DNA of 64,000 nucleotides from Ralstonia pickettii (GCF_016466415.2 NZ_CP066771.1:2976001-3040000); one strand, 5' to 3'; shown: positions 7,136 to 16,763, counted from the stretch's first letter. The notes: generated from the letters alone by a model not told the origin. Numbers and translations are program-made.

Positions 7136-8134
7136 TCACTGTTCCTTGATGCCGGCGGCGCGCACGATGCGGCCGTTGCTGTCGTATTCCGCGCGGATGG
7201 CCGCGGCAAATTGCTCGGCGGTGCCGCCCGCCGGCACCACGGCGGCCTGCGTGAGGCGCTCGCGCAGATCGGGCGCGGCCAGCGCCTTGTTGATCTCGGC
7301 GTTCAATCGGGCAATCACGGGGGCCGGCGTCTTGGCGGGCGCGAACACGCCGAAGGTCGACGCCATATTCGCCTTGGCGTAACCCAGCTCGGTGAAGGTC
7401 GGCACATTAGGCAGCGCATCGAGCCGGTGCGGCGCACCCACCGCGAGCGGGCGCAGCTCGCCGCTCGTGATGTGTTGCATCAGGGTCCGGCCGACGTTGG
7501 TCGACATGACTTCAACCTGGCCGCCCAGCGCATCGGTCAGTTGCTGGCCACCGCCCTTGTACGGGATGAGCGTGATATCCACACGCGCCTGCGACTTGAT
7601 CTGCTCCAGCGCCAGATGCCCCACCGTACCGAGGCCCGATGTCGACCAGCGGATCGAACCTGGCTTGGCCCGCGACTGGCTCAGCATGTCGGCAAAGCTC
7701 TTGCCGGTGAACGAAGGCGTGCCCAGCAGGATCATCGGTGCGTACATGACATTGGCCACGGGCGCGATGTCTTTCTGCGGGTCGTACGGCAGCTTGCCGA
7801 AATGCGGATTGAGCGTCAGCGGGCTCACCGACGAAAAGCCCAGCGTGTAGCCATCCGGAGCCGCCTTGGCTACGGCGTCCATGCCGATGCTGCCGCCGGC
7901 ACCCGCCCGGTTTTCCACCACCACCGGCTGGCCCAGTTGCGCCGACAGCTTTTCACCGAGCGCACGCGCCACGTTGTCGGAAATGCCGCCGGTCGGGTAC
8001 GCGACGATGATGCGGATCGGCTTGGCCGGATAGTCCTGCGCTTGCACCGGCGCAGCAGCAAGCAACGGCAGACCGGCGCACAGTAGCGCAGCAGAAGCAA
8101 TCAGACGACGGCGGGCAGTACGTGCGGAAGTCAT
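7136..8134 (-). CDS. Tripartite tricarboxylate transporter substrate-binding protein (Bug/TctC family)
   Basis: 332 residues from ATG 8134. The signal peptide (RTARRRLIASAALLCAG) has cleavage near VQA-QDYP. The family motif YPAKPIRIIVAYPTGG leads into the two-lobe binding domain; VVENRAGAGGSIGMDAVAKA and the conserved LGFSSVSPLTLNP follow. Bug proteins capture carboxylated or amide compounds in the periplasm. Burkholderiales genomes hold many orphan copies, and no tctAB membrane genes are adjacent here. Substrate unknown. The frame continues upstream to 8452 but that part overlaps the porin gene and a terminator, so the later start is right. Confidence 0.9.
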   Translation of the reverse strand: MTSARTARRRLIASAALLCAGLPLLAAAPVQAQDYPAKPIRIIVAYPTGGISDNVARALGEKLSAQLGQPVVVENRAGAGGSIGMDAVAKAAPDGYTLGFSSVSPLTLNPHFGKLPYDPQKDIAPVANVMYAPMILLGTPSFTGKSFADMLSQSRAKPGSIRWSTSGLGTVGHLALEQIKSQARVDITLIPYKGGGQQLTDALGGQVEVMSTNVGRTLMQHITSGELRPLAVGAPHRLDALPNVPTFTELGYAKANMASTFGVFAPAKTPAPVIARLNAEINKALAAPDLRERLTQAAVVPAGGTAEQFAAAIRAEYDSNGRIVRAAGIKEQ

Positions 8135-8230
8135 GGCGCAATGTCGGAGGAAAGAAACGGAAAGAAACATTGTAGGCCGATGCCCAGGCAAGCTCGCCCC
8201 GGCGAAGTACAAAAACGGCAGGCAAAAGAA

Positions 8231-8253
8231 AAGGCGCCCGAAGGCGCCTTTTC
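8231..8253 (-). terminator. Terminator after the porin gene
   Basis: Stem AAGGCGCC (8231-8238), loop CGAA, stem GGCGCCTT (8243-8250), with A and T tracts on the two sides. It can serve minus-strand porin transcription and separates the porin from the downstream binding-protein gene. Confidence 0.85.
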
Positions 8254-8279
8254 CGTTCCCAATCGAGTGACAGCGTCGA

Positions 8280-9410
8280 TTAGAAGATGTGGCGGATACC
8301 CACGCCAACGCTCGTCTGGTTCGACTTGCCAACGCCGGTTGCGTTGCCGCCACCCGACAGTTCCGGCAGAGCTGCGTCCTTGACCTTGTTGTAGTCGACC
8401 GTGCCATACACTTGCGTGCGCTTGGACAGGGCGTACTCGGCCAGCAGAACACCGGTGTAGCGCTTGCCGTCGTTGCCGGCGGTCAGAGCAGCGTTGTTAA
8501 TGCTGTCGTAGTAGAACGCGCCCGTCAGAGCCAGGGCCGGGGTGATGTTGTACGTCACGCCCAGGATGCCGACGTGGTCACGACGCTTCGTGGCGCCCGG
8601 GGTCAGGCCAGCGCCCGAGGTGGCGTTGCCGTAGATGTTCAGGCCAAAGGCGCTGCCGCCGACGCAGTTTGCCGAGCTGTTCACGCAACCCGTGGCGTCG
8701 CTGCTGTCGATGTAGCCTGCGAACAGCTTGGCCGCAGCGATGGTGTAGTTACCACCGATACCCCAAACGGTTTGCTTGTTGCCAGCAATATCCTTGTGCT
8801 GCTGTGCGAATGCGCCGATGTAGGCCGGGCCGAATTCATAGGCCACCGTGCCGCCAACGTACGAGTTCTGGCTTGCTGCACCCGGAACTTCGCCAAAGCC
8901 GTAGGCCAGGCCGACCGACAGGCCGTTCCACTTGCCTTCGTACTTCAGCATGTTCGATTCACGCAGACCGGTCAGGCCGTAGTACATCCACGAGTTGCCG
9001 TCATAGTTACCCACGCCCAGCGGGTCGAAGTTGCCGCCCGTCGTGAAGCCGAAGTTGTATTGACGACCCAGGGTGATGGTGCCCAGGTCCTTGTTCGACA
9101 GACCCACGAACGACTGACGGTTGAACAACGTACCAGCGCTGCTCATCTTGCCAGTGGCCGAGTTGAAGCCGCTTTCCAGCACGAACAGAGCCTTGGTGCC
9201 GCCGCCCAGGTCTTCCGAGCCCTTCAGGCCCCAGCGGCTGTTCGACACAGCGCCGCTTTCCATCTGGGTCACGCTGTTGCCAGCTTGGTTGGCGTTGTTG
9301 ATGTAGTGAATGCTGGTATCGACAATACCGTACAGCGTCACGCTCGATTGGGCGTAGGCAGAACCTGCGAACAGGGCGCCAACTGCAACCAGAATGGCAG
9401 ACTTTTTCAT
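8280..9410 (-). CDS. Gram-negative outer-membrane porin (general porin, OmpC-like)
   Basis: 376 residues. The signal peptide MKKSAILVAVGALFAGSAYA is followed by QSSVTLYGIVDTSIHYI, the first strand typical of 16-stranded beta-proteobacterial trimeric porins. Alternating beta-strand sequence runs throughout, and the protein ends GVGIRHIF with the C-terminal Phe needed for outer-membrane assembly. It forms a diffusion channel; ion or solute preference cannot be read from sequence. It is monocistronic: a promoter-like pair lies at 9510-9538 and a terminator at 8231. Codon choice is strongly biased to preferred codons, as in highly expressed genes. Confidence 0.95.
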   Translation of the reverse strand: MKKSAILVAVGALFAGSAYAQSSVTLYGIVDTSIHYINNANQAGNSVTQMESGAVSNSRWGLKGSEDLGGGTKALFVLESGFNSATGKMSSAGTLFNRQSFVGLSNKDLGTITLGRQYNFGFTTGGNFDPLGVGNYDGNSWMYYGLTGLRESNMLKYEGKWNGLSVGLAYGFGEVPGAASQNSYVGGTVAYEFGPAYIGAFAQQHKDIAGNKQTVWGIGGNYTIAAAKLFAGYIDSSDATGCVNSSANCVGGSAFGLNIYGNATSGAGLTPGATKRRDHVGILGVTYNITPALALTGAFYYDSINNAALTAGNDGKRYTGVLLAEYALSKRTQVYGTVDYNKVKDAALPELSGGGNATGVGKSNQTSVGVGIRHIF

Positions 9411-9484
9411 GTGGGCTCGTAATAAAAGAGTTGTCTCAAACCGCCCGACCCCGTGTGCATGAGGTTGGGCTCCTCCGTTTCCTT

Positions 9485-9501
9485 ACTTCCGTGTCGGAAG
9501 T
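9485..9501. promoter_or_regulatory. Inverted repeat just downstream of the putative porin promoter
   Basis: ACTTCC (9485-9490), 5-base spacer GTGTC, GGAAGT (9496-9501). It lies 9 bases after the -10 on the minus strand, so it may be an operator or a 5'-UTR hairpin controlling the porin. The binding factor is unknown. Confidence 0.4.
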
Positions 9502-9509
9502 GCCGCGCA

Positions 9510-9538
9510 AATTTAACAAAAGCCCATATGCGCGGCAA
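9510..9538 (-). promoter_or_regulatory. Sigma70-like promoter for the porin gene
   Basis: On the minus strand TTGCCG (9533-9538), 17-base spacer, TAAATT (9510-9515). It gives a leader of about 90 bases. Each element matches consensus at four of six positions. The rest of 9411-9907 shows no gene. Confidence 0.45.
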
Positions 9539-9907
9539 AGCAATTCACGGAATCGTTCTACCAAGTGTGGTAAGCACGCATCGCTCTTAATGCACTGCAC
9601 CAAATCGGCCTATCGAAAGGCTTGCGGGCTGGAGATGCCCTGCTGTGGTGCATCAAAGCCGAGCACGGGCTTTCAACCGATCTCTTGTTTAGACAAAAAG
9701 GTTGGGGAATGAACGGAGGCGCTACGCCATTGGCGCGCCTTTGAACGCCGTTCGCGCTGACTTGCATCATTTCGGCGCCGACAACGAACCGTTCGTCGCA
9801 CCACCGTGGATACGGTATGCCCTCTGACCTAGGCTGTAGACCGTGGCAAGACAGCAAATGACCACGCCTAAAACAGTACCGAAAATCAGTTGAAGAAGGA
9901 GTTCGCC

Positions 9908-10192
9908 ATGCGACTCAAGCAGATGGGGTTGGCCGCCATGCTGGCGGTCGGGGCCCTCGCGGCGGGCAGCGCTTGGGCGCAGGCCACCCGCGTGGAAGTG
10001 TTCGGGCAGGATGCACGCGCCGAACGGTTCGACGTCTATAGCGATGGTGCCCGCACCGGACGCTTCGACACGTATACCGAGGGCGCGCGCAGCGGCCGCT
10101 TCGATCCGTATTCGGACGGCATGCGCAGCGACCCGGCCGGCCGCTCTCGCGAAGCCGGCGGTACAGTCTACGGGTATCCGGTTCCGAATTGA
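9908..10192 (+). CDS. Small exported protein with three 12-residue repeats
   Basis: 94 residues from the ATG at 9908, which has AAGGAG 6 bases upstream; an in-frame TTG at 9890 is not needed. The signal peptide has likely cleavage after residue 24 (AWA-QA). The mature protein contains three tandem 12-residue repeats at 36-47, 48-59 and 60-71 with pattern AR-x2-RFD-x-Y-x2-G, then a short Arg/Gly tail. No enzyme motif and no family that I recognise. It is periplasmic or secreted. It is monocistronic with a strong terminator, and a CCTAGG box lies at 9828, about 80 bases upstream. Confidence 0.75.
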   Translation: MRLKQMGLAAMLAVGALAAGSAWAQATRVEVFGQDARAERFDVYSDGARTGRFDTYTEGARSGRFDPYSDGMRSDPAGRSREAGGTVYGYPVPN

Positions 10193-10294
10193 TGCGCCCA
10201 ACGGCATAACGGCATTCGCCGCGTTCGCCGCGTATTGAGCAGTTACGGGCCGGTCTCCAGGCATCCTCCGTTTTCCGCCTCTTGGCCCACTCTG

Positions 10295-10326
10295 GCCCCG
10301 CTGGTGATGCGCCAGCGGGGCTTTTT
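10295..10326 (+). terminator. Terminator after the small repeat-protein gene
   Basis: Stem GCCCCGCTGG (10295-10304), 7-base loop, stem CCAGCGGGGC (10312-10321), then five T. It lies between convergent genes. Confidence 0.88.
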
Positions 10327-10333
10327 CATATGC

Positions 10334-12532
10334 TCAGATGAGCTTGTCGAGCGTGATCGGCAATTCGCGCACGCGCCGGCCGGTGGCGTGATAGACGGCA
10401 TTGGCGATGGCTGCCGGCACGCCCGTGATACCGATCTCGCCGATGCCCTTGGCGCCGAGCGGGTTGATGTGCGGGTCCGCCTCATCGAGCACGAGGATGT
10501 CGATGTCGGGCACATCGGCGTTGACGGGCACGTGGTACTCCGCCAGGTTGTTGTTGACGATACGACCGTAACGCGGGTCCAGCAGGCTCTCTTCGAACAG
10601 CGCCATGCCCATGCCCCAGACGATGCCGCCCATGAGCTGGCTGCGGCCGGTCTTGGCATTGAGCAACCGCCCCACGCCGTAGCTGCCGACGATGCGCGAG
10701 ACGCGGACCACGCCCAGATCCGCATCGACATGCACCTCGACAAACACCGCACCGAACGAGTGCATTGAGAACTTCTGCTTTTCCTCGCCCGGCTGCACCT
10801 TGGCGGTCACCTCGATGGGACGGCCGTAGCGGGCGACCACGGCAGCCACGGGCTCGCGCGCACCGCTGCGGGCGCTGAGGAAGCCGTCGGCCACGGTGAC
10901 CTCGTCTGCAGCGAGCCCGTGCAGCGGCGAGCTGGCATCGGCAACGGCTGCGGCAATCAACGCATCGCGCGCCTGCGTGCCCGCAGCCTGCACGGCGGGC
11001 GAGACGCTGGCCGCGCTCTGCGATCCGCCCGACACCGGCGCCTCGGGCATGCGCGTGTCGCCCAAGCTGAAGTGCACGCGGTCGACCGGCACGCCCATGG
11101 CATCCGCCGCTACCTGCGTCATCACCGTGTAGGTGCCGGTGCCCAGATCCTGCGAGCCCGATTCGACCTGCACCGTGCCGTCCGGCAGGTAGCGCGCGGT
11201 GGCGGCCGCGGCACTGCGGTTTGCGGGGTACGTGGCCGTGGCCATGCCCCACCCGACACGTGTATTGCCCTGGCGCATGCTGCCCGGTTGGGGATTGCGA
11301 CGTGCCCAGCCAAAGCGCTCGGCGCCGGCGCGATAACACGCCGCCAGCGATTTGCTCGACCACGGGAGGCGTTTTTCCGGGTCCTGTACCGCATCGTTGC
11401 GCAGGCGCAGCTCCACCGGGTCGATACCGAGCGCGTAGGCCATCTCATCCAGTGCCACTTCCAGTGCGAACGTACCGGTGGCTTCGCCGGGCGCCCGCAT
11501 GAACGTCGGCGTGCCGATGTTGAGGCGCGCGAGCCGATGCGTCGTCCGCTGGTGGGGCGTGTCGTAGAGCATGCGGGTCACGACGGCGCAGGGCTCGGTC
11601 CAGTCTTCAATCATCGACGTGGTGGTCAGCGAGTCGTGAGAGATGGCGGTGAAGCGGCCATCGGGGCCGGCGCCCAAGGCGATGCGCTGCTCGGTGCGCG
11701 GGCGCCCGCCGACCGGGCCGAACATCTGCGGCCGCTCCAGGACCAGCTTGACGGGCCGCCCGGCCTGGCGCGCGGCCATCGCCGCCAGCACCACATGCGA
11801 CCACACCGAGCCCTTGCAGCCGAACCCGCCGCCCACGAACGGGCACACCACACGGAGTTTGTCAGGCGACAGGCCAAGCGTCTTGGCGACGGTGCGGCGC
11901 ACACCCGAGACGTACTGCGTGCTGTCGTACAACGTGAGGGAATCGCCCTCCCACACCGCGATGGTCGCGTGGGGCTCCATGGGGTTGTGCGTTTCCATGG
12001 GCGTACCGTAGACGGCCTCGATGCGCTGCGCCGCTTGCGCCATGCCGGCGGCCAAATCGCCGCGCATGGTATCGGCCGACTGCCCCTGCACCTTGCCGGG
12101 CGAGTGCGCATCGGCGCGGGCGGTTTCGAAATCGAGCCGCGCCGCCTGCTGCGCAACCTCCACGCGCACCATGCGCGCTGCGGCCTGCGCATGTTCCAGC
12201 GTGTCGCCCACCACTAGCGCGACGGGCTGGCCGTTGTAATGCACCTGATCGTCCTGCAGCAACGAGAGCACGCGTCCGGCCGGTGGTTCCAGCGCGGGCT
12301 TGCCATCGTTTGGCAAGCGCGGCGCGTTCTCGTGCGTCATCACCAGCAGCACGCCGGGCATGGCCTGCGCGACGTGCGCATCGACCCGGCTGATCCGGCC
12401 GGCGGGCACCGTGCTTTGCACCAGCACCGCATGTACCAGACGCGGCACCTGAAACTCGGCGGAGTAGCGTGCCTGGCCCGTGACTTTAAGCAGACCGTCA
12501 GTGCGATCCAGCGGTTGGCCGACGTTGCTCAT
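10334..12532 (-). CDS. paoC: Molybdopterin-binding subunit of an aldehyde oxidoreductase (PaoC-like)
   Basis: 732 residues from ATG 12532. Xanthine-dehydrogenase-family large subunit: an aldehyde oxidase a/b-hammerhead domain at about 15-125, then the molybdenum-cofactor domain. Cofactor-contact motifs include [12 protein letters not shown] and [12 protein letters not shown]. The C-terminal [17 protein letters not shown] holds the catalytic Glu. With the two upstream subunits it should oxidise aldehydes to acids in the periplasm, as E. coli PaoABC does for aromatic aldehydes; substrate here is inferred only. The ATG overlaps the stop of the FAD-subunit gene by 4 bases (ATGA). Confidence 0.88.
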   Translation of the reverse strand: MSNVGQPLDRTDGLLKVTGQARYSAEFQVPRLVHAVLVQSTVPAGRISRVDAHVAQAMPGVLLVMTHENAPRLPNDGKPALEPPAGRVLSLLQDDQVHYNGQPVALVVGDTLEHAQAAARMVRVEVAQQAARLDFETARADAHSPGKVQGQSADTMRGDLAAGMAQAAQRIEAVYGTPMETHNPMEPHATIAVWEGDSLTLYDSTQYVSGVRRTVAKTLGLSPDKLRVVCPFVGGGFGCKGSVWSHVVLAAMAARQAGRPVKLVLERPQMFGPVGGRPRTEQRIALGAGPDGRFTAISHDSLTTTSMIEDWTEPCAVVTRMLYDTPHQRTTHRLARLNIGTPTFMRAPGEATGTFALEVALDEMAYALGIDPVELRLRNDAVQDPEKRLPWSSKSLAACYRAGAERFGWARRNPQPGSMRQGNTRVGWGMATATYPANRSAAAATARYLPDGTVQVESGSQDLGTGTYTVMTQVAADAMGVPVDRVHFSLGDTRMPEAPVSGGSQSAASVSPAVQAAGTQARDALIAAAVADASSPLHGLAADEVTVADGFLSARSGAREPVAAVVARYGRPIEVTAKVQPGEEKQKFSMHSFGAVFVEVHVDADLGVVRVSRIVGSYGVGRLLNAKTGRSQLMGGIVWGMGMALFEESLLDPRYGRIVNNNLAEYHVPVNADVPDIDILVLDEADPHINPLGAKGIGEIGITGVPAAIANAVYHATGRRVRELPITLDKLI

Positions 12533-13533
12533 GCCACACCTCCAGTCGGGTCGGAAGCCACGGTTAGCGCGCGCGCCACTGCACGCTGTGTGAGCGGCAC
12601 CTTGAAACCGTTGTCGCGCAATGGCTGTGCGCCCTGCACGGCCAACGCGCCGGCCTGGGCAAACAACTGCGCGTCCAGCACCTGCCCCGCCAGCATCTGC
12701 TCGGCCGCATGCGCACGCCACGGCTTGTGCGCGACGCCGCCCAGCGCGATGCGCGCCTCCCGGATCGTCCGCCCATCCGCTTGCAACGCCAGCGCCGCAG
12801 CCACCGACACCAGCGCAAACGCATAACTGGCACGGTCGCGCACCTTCAGGTAATGCACGTGAGGGCCGAACACGGGCGGCGGCAGATCGATGGCGACGAT
12901 CAACTCGCCGGGCCCGAGCGTCGTGTCGATCTCGGGATGCGCTTCCGGCAGCCGATGGAACGCTTCGAACGGGATACGCCGCTCACCGCGCGCGCCGTGC
13001 ACCACCACCGTGGCGTCGAGCGCGGCCAAGGCGACAGCCATGTCGGACGGATGCGTCGCCACGCAGGCCTCGCTGGCGCCGAGGATGGCGTGCATGCGAT
13101 TGAAGCCCTCGCGCGCGGCACAGCCGGAACCGGGCTGCCGCTTGTTGCACGCCGGGTACGCCGTGTCGTAGAAGTAATGGCAACGCGTGCGCTGCATCAG
13201 GTTGCCGCCGTTGGTGGCCATGTTGCGCAGTTGGCCAGACGCGCCCGACACAATCGCTTCGCTCAGGAGCGGATAGCGCGAGCGCACCAGCGGATGCGCC
13301 GCCGTATCGGCATTGCGCGCCATCGCGCCCAGGCGCAGGCCACCGTCGGGCAACGCGCGAATCTGCGCCAGCGGCAGGCGGCTCACGTCCACCAGCCGCT
13401 GCGGTTGCTCGACGCCGCCCTTCATCAGGTCCAGCAGATTCGTCCCCCCGCCGATATAGCGCGCGCCCGGCTCGTTGCCCAGGCGCACGGCGGCCTCGAC
13501 GGAAGATGCACGGTCATAAGCAATCGATTGCAT
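12529..13533 (-). CDS. paoB: FAD-binding subunit of an aldehyde oxidoreductase (PaoB-like, with Fe-S insert)
   Basis: 334 residues. FAD_binding_5 domain with [14 protein letters not shown] near residue 40 and [19 protein letters not shown] near 110. The following Cys-rich insert (TRC, PAC, GSGC, EAC) matches the segment that binds an extra [4Fe-4S] cluster in PaoB-type subunits and is absent from ordinary xanthine dehydrogenases. The C-terminal domain (about 230-330) is the CO-dehydrogenase flavoprotein C-terminal type. It passes electrons from molybdenum through Fe-S to FAD. It sits 9 bases after the 2Fe-2S gene. Confidence 0.88.
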   Translation of the reverse strand: MQSIAYDRASSVEAAVRLGNEPGARYIGGGTNLLDLMKGGVEQPQRLVDVSRLPLAQIRALPDGGLRLGAMARNADTAAHPLVRSRYPLLSEAIVSGASGQLRNMATNGGNLMQRTRCHYFYDTAYPACNKRQPGSGCAAREGFNRMHAILGASEACVATHPSDMAVALAALDATVVVHGARGERRIPFEAFHRLPEAHPEIDTTLGPGELIVAIDLPPPVFGPHVHYLKVRDRASYAFALVSVAAALALQADGRTIREARIALGGVAHKPWRAHAAEQMLAGQVLDAQLFAQAGALAVQGAQPLRDNGFKVPLTQRAVARALTVASDPTGGVA

Positions 13534-13542
13534 GACGGCTCC

Positions 13543-14283
13543 TCAGGCAACGTTGCCCGACTTGGCGGCCACTACACGAATTGCCGCCACGATGTTGGGG
13601 TACGCGCCGCAGCGGCAGAGGTTGCCGCTCATACGCTCGCGTATTTCGTCTTCGGTCAGCGCAACGGCGCCGTCATTGCCGAGCGCCGCGGGCGACGTGA
13701 CGGCGCTCGGCATGCCGCGGCCCGCCTCTTCCAACACGGCGACAGCCGAGCAAATCTGCCCCGGCGTGCAATAGCCGCACTGGAACGCGTCGTGTTCAAG
13801 AAAGGCCGCCTGCACCGGATGCAGCGCCGCGCGGTCAACCACGCCTTCATGCGCATGCGCCAACCCTTCAACGGTGGTGATGGCCTCGCCCTCGTGCATG
13901 ATCGCCAGGGTCAGGCAGCTGTTAATGCGCCGACCATTCACGAGGACAGTGCACGCGCCGCACTGACCGCGGTCGCAGCCCTTCTTGGTGCCGGTCAGGC
14001 CGAGCACCTCGCGCAGCGCATCGAGCAATGTGACACGCGGCTCTAGCGACAACGCATACGGCTTGCCGTTGATATTGAGGGACACGGGCCGCGCCGGTGC
14101 CAACGCCGCCGGACGTGCCGGGGCCGACGCATCAGTGCGCGCGCCCGCCGACTCGTACGGCAACGCAAGCGCCGACGCCGCGGCGGCCGCGCTCTGCAAA
14201 AAGCCACGCCGGCTGGGGCGGGCGGGTGATCCATCCGTTGCCTGGGAAGGGTCGCTCGATGCTGCGGAGGGATGTTCTGACAT
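13543..14283 (-). CDS. paoA: 2Fe-2S subunit of an aldehyde oxidoreductase (PaoA-like), Tat-exported
   Basis: 246 residues from ATG 14283, which has GGAG upstream; a longer start at 14325 lacks one. The N terminus carries a twin-Arg signal (SRRGFLQSAAAAASALAL), so the folded enzyme complex is likely exported to the periplasm. The plant-type [2Fe-2S] domain has GCDRGQCGACTVLVNG and a fourth Cys in NSCLTL. The second cluster domain has QCGYCTPGQI and GNLCRCGAYPNIV. First gene of a three-gene operon. No molybdenum-cofactor sulfuration chaperone (PaoD/XdhC) gene is adjacent. Confidence 0.9.
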   Translation of the reverse strand: MSEHPSAASSDPSQATDGSPARPSRRGFLQSAAAAASALALPYESAGARTDASAPARPAALAPARPVSLNINGKPYALSLEPRVTLLDALREVLGLTGTKKGCDRGQCGACTVLVNGRRINSCLTLAIMHEGEAITTVEGLAHAHEGVVDRAALHPVQAAFLEHDAFQCGYCTPGQICSAVAVLEEAGRGMPSAVTSPAALGNDGAVALTEDEIRERMSGNLCRCGAYPNIVAAIRVVAAKSGNVA

Positions 14284-14446
14284 GACGCACGCTCCACCGG
14301 CCGGGCGGGCCGTAGCTGGGGACATGCGTCAGGGGAAAGCAAGCGGAATACCCGGCACCCGGGCGGTGGGAAGCCGCAGGACAGCGGCTTCGCGCAGGAG
14401 ATGTGCTGCGGCGCGTGTAAGGCTTACGCGCCGCGTTGCAGTGCAG

Positions 14447-15757
14447 TTATTTGGTCAGGCCGACGCGATCGCGCGACACGTCCATGACCATGCGCGTCAG
14501 CAGGTACAGGCGCGGCACGATGGAGTTCAAGTCGACGTATTCGGCGTCGTTCGAGTGCGCGCCGAAGCTCGCCAGCCCAAAGCGCTCGATCACAGGCGCC
14601 TTGGTCTTGGACGCGGCAAACGCGGCATCGGTGCCGCCGCCTTCTGCCTTGTCGTCAATCTCCAGCGTCTTGCCGAGTTCGCCGTAGATCTTCTGGGCGT
14701 GCTCGGCCAACGCGCGCGACGCCGGCGTCGCTTCCAGCGGCGGGCGGCGGCGCTCGAACTTGGCCGTGACCTGCGTATCCGAGACCAGCTTGTTCTTGAT
14801 GCGTTCGTTGACGGTCTCTTCCAGCTTGTCGGCATCGGCGGCCCGCAGCAGACGCACATCGGCCTGCGCGGTGGCGACGGCCGGGATCACGTTGCGGTTG
14901 GTGCCCGCTTGTGCCACCGTCCAGTTCACTTTCAGGCCGGTTTCGGGCTTGGACAGATCGCGCATCTGGAGCACCTGGTGCGACAGTTCGTACAGCGCGT
15001 TGCGGCCTTGCTCCGGTGCGCCGCCCGCGTGCGAAGCCTTGCCCTTTACATCAAGCAGGATCGCGCCGATGCCGCTGGTGGCCAGCGACAGCTTGTCCGA
15101 CATCACGCGCGTGCCTTCGCACGAAAACACGGCGTCCTGCTCGGCGCCCAGCTTGGCCTGCATGGCCCGCGCGCCGGGCGAGCTGATTTCTTCATCGCCG
15201 TTGATCAGCACCGTGAGCGTGCCGTATTGCTTGAAATTGACGGCCTGCAGGATCGACACCGTGTGCAGGATGACCGCCACGCCGTTCTTGTCGTCGGCAA
15301 TGCCCAGACCGTAGGCGCGGTCGCCGTCGATGCGGAACGGCTGCTGCGCGAGCATGCCCTTCAGGTAGACGGTGTCCATGTGCGCGATCAGCATGATGTT
15401 GCGCTTGCCCTCACCCTTGAAGCGCGCCAGCACCATCTTGCCGATCTTTTCGGGCGTGTCGGCCATGCGGTAGGCATGGTCGCTGGGGTCGATCAGCTTG
15501 ACGTCGCCGCCCATGCCGCGCAGGCGCTCGGCGATCACGCCGGCAATCTTGTCCAGGCCTTCGATGTCCTTGCTGCCCGATTCGATCGAAACCAGCGTCT
15601 TCATGGTGTCGATCAGCGCGGGTTTTTCCTGCTGGGCGCGCTTGTAGATTTCAGCCGGCGGCACGGCGGCAGCGTGGCCGGCAGCCAGCGCACCGACCAG
15701 TGCAACGACGGCGAGCACGGCAGGGCGCAAACCCTTGGGCAACAACGGGGCTCTCAT
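14447..15757 (-). CDS. M20-family metallopeptidase, carboxypeptidase G2-like, exported
   Basis: 436 residues with a signal peptide (hydrophobic stretch about 12-30, cleavage near GHAAA). Two-zinc peptidase: the first metal motif is MLIAHMDTVY, the second DDKNGVAVILH, and the catalytic Glu pair is in LINGDEEISSPGA. The dimerisation domain covers about 220-330 and the last His ligand is near GGGTDAAFA. It resembles glutamate carboxypeptidase (CPG2), which removes C-terminal Glu from folate-like or peptide substrates in the periplasm; substrate unproven. The gene stands alone on the minus strand, 120 bases before the aldehyde oxidase operon. Confidence 0.9.
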   Translation of the reverse strand: MRAPLLPKGLRPAVLAVVALVGALAAGHAAAVPPAEIYKRAQQEKPALIDTMKTLVSIESGSKDIEGLDKIAGVIAERLRGMGGDVKLIDPSDHAYRMADTPEKIGKMVLARFKGEGKRNIMLIAHMDTVYLKGMLAQQPFRIDGDRAYGLGIADDKNGVAVILHTVSILQAVNFKQYGTLTVLINGDEEISSPGARAMQAKLGAEQDAVFSCEGTRVMSDKLSLATSGIGAILLDVKGKASHAGGAPEQGRNALYELSHQVLQMRDLSKPETGLKVNWTVAQAGTNRNVIPAVATAQADVRLLRAADADKLEETVNERIKNKLVSDTQVTAKFERRRPPLEATPASRALAEHAQKIYGELGKTLEIDDKAEGGGTDAAFAASKTKAPVIERFGLASFGAHSNDAEYVDLNSIVPRLYLLTRMVMDVSRDRVGLTK

Positions 15758-15927
15758 GGATGTTTCCTCACCTGTTCTTAGTTATGGTCTGCAACAAAAC
15801 CGCGATTTTCTCACGCCAGCCTGAGGATTGCCCGAGGGCTATCCCACCTTCGGATAGGCACATGACACCGCGCAAAGGAATACTGATAGAGATGCGTAAA
15901 ACGAAAGCGCGGCGCTGACACTCTCGC

Positions 15928-15933
15928 TACAAT
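15928..15933 (+). promoter_or_regulatory. TACAAT -10 element placed for a leaderless transcript
   Basis: TACAAT followed by TTGCTGCC... with the ATG at 15941. Layout and flanking bases closely match the element before the KdpE-like gene at 6421. Confidence 0.5.
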
Positions 15934-15940
15934 TGCTGCC

Positions 15941-16735
15941 ATGCAATACATCCATGTCGTCAACGGCGATGTTGCCGGCGCCACGCTCAAACAGGCGCTC
16001 GCACAGGCTGGCCGCCCCGATTCCGTAGTCGTGCTGCGCGACGATCTCGCCGTCGGGCCGCTGGTCGACGTCGATAGCGTCGCCATGGCACGCTCCGGCT
16101 TCTGGCAGCGCGTGGCGCCCAACAGCAATATCGACTTCGCCGCCGAGATGCGCGACGCACTTGCGTCGCTCGCCGACCTGCGCGATGCCACCACGGAAGT
16201 CGCCATCTGGCACGGCCAAAGCGCGTCGGACCAGCTCATGCTGCGCCGGGTGGCGTTCCATCTGCACCAATCGCCCCAGCGCATCAATGAAGTCGGCATG
16301 GATGTGCGCGAACTTGAGGCCCCCAACGGTCAGGGCCCGCTGACCACCATCGGCATGTATTCGGGCGCCCGGCTGGCGCGGCGGTTTTCGACCATCGCCC
16401 CGGTGTCGGTGCTGCGCATCGGCCGCCTGGCCTACGAATGGCAGCAGACCGTGCGCGAGAACGCCGACACGCGGCTGTGGAAGGGCAACACGCTGGTGCC
16501 GGTGTCGTACGGCACCGTCGATGAAGTGATCCTGGAGCACGTTCCCACCGACTGGGCCAGCGCCCGCGACGTGGTCGGCAGCATCATGGGCGCCATCGAC
16601 GGGCTGCTCGCCAGCGACTGGTTCGTCTTCTGGCGCTGCCGCGAACTGGTCGGCAACGGACAGTTGCTGCTGCGCGGCGAGGCCAATTCGCTCAGCACCT
16701 GCGAACTGCGTCGCAATGTGAGCGTGGCCGTGTAG
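15941..16735 (+). CDS. DUF1835 domain protein
   Basis: 264 residues. The N terminus YIHVVNGDVAGATLKQALAQ, then VVVLRDDLAVGPLVDVD, is the DUF1835 signature. The remainder fits the partner domain DUF3658 usually found in the same protein. Neither a signal peptide nor membrane segments are present, so it is cytoplasmic. Function of the family is unknown. It is divergent from the M20 peptidase, monocistronic with its own terminator, and may be translated from a leaderless mRNA. Confidence 0.85.
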   Translation: MQYIHVVNGDVAGATLKQALAQAGRPDSVVVLRDDLAVGPLVDVDSVAMARSGFWQRVAPNSNIDFAAEMRDALASLADLRDATTEVAIWHGQSASDQLMLRRVAFHLHQSPQRINEVGMDVRELEAPNGQGPLTTIGMYSGARLARRFSTIAPVSVLRIGRLAYEWQQTVRENADTRLWKGNTLVPVSYGTVDEVILEHVPTDWASARDVVGSIMGAIDGLLASDWFVFWRCRELVGNGQLLLRGEANSLSTCELRRNVSVAV

Positions 16736-16763
16736 GCGCCGCCCGGACCCTGGACCTGCCCCG

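Noticed and set aside
8289-9422. Plus-strand open frame opposite the porin
   Set aside because: It is antisense to a porin with signal peptide and C-terminal Phe; the frame exists only because the porin uses strongly biased codons.
13985-15781. Plus-strand open frame of about 600 codons across the M20 peptidase and the aldehyde oxidase small subunit
   Set aside because: It is antisense to two well-supported genes and has the Arg/His-rich composition of a GC-rich shadow frame.
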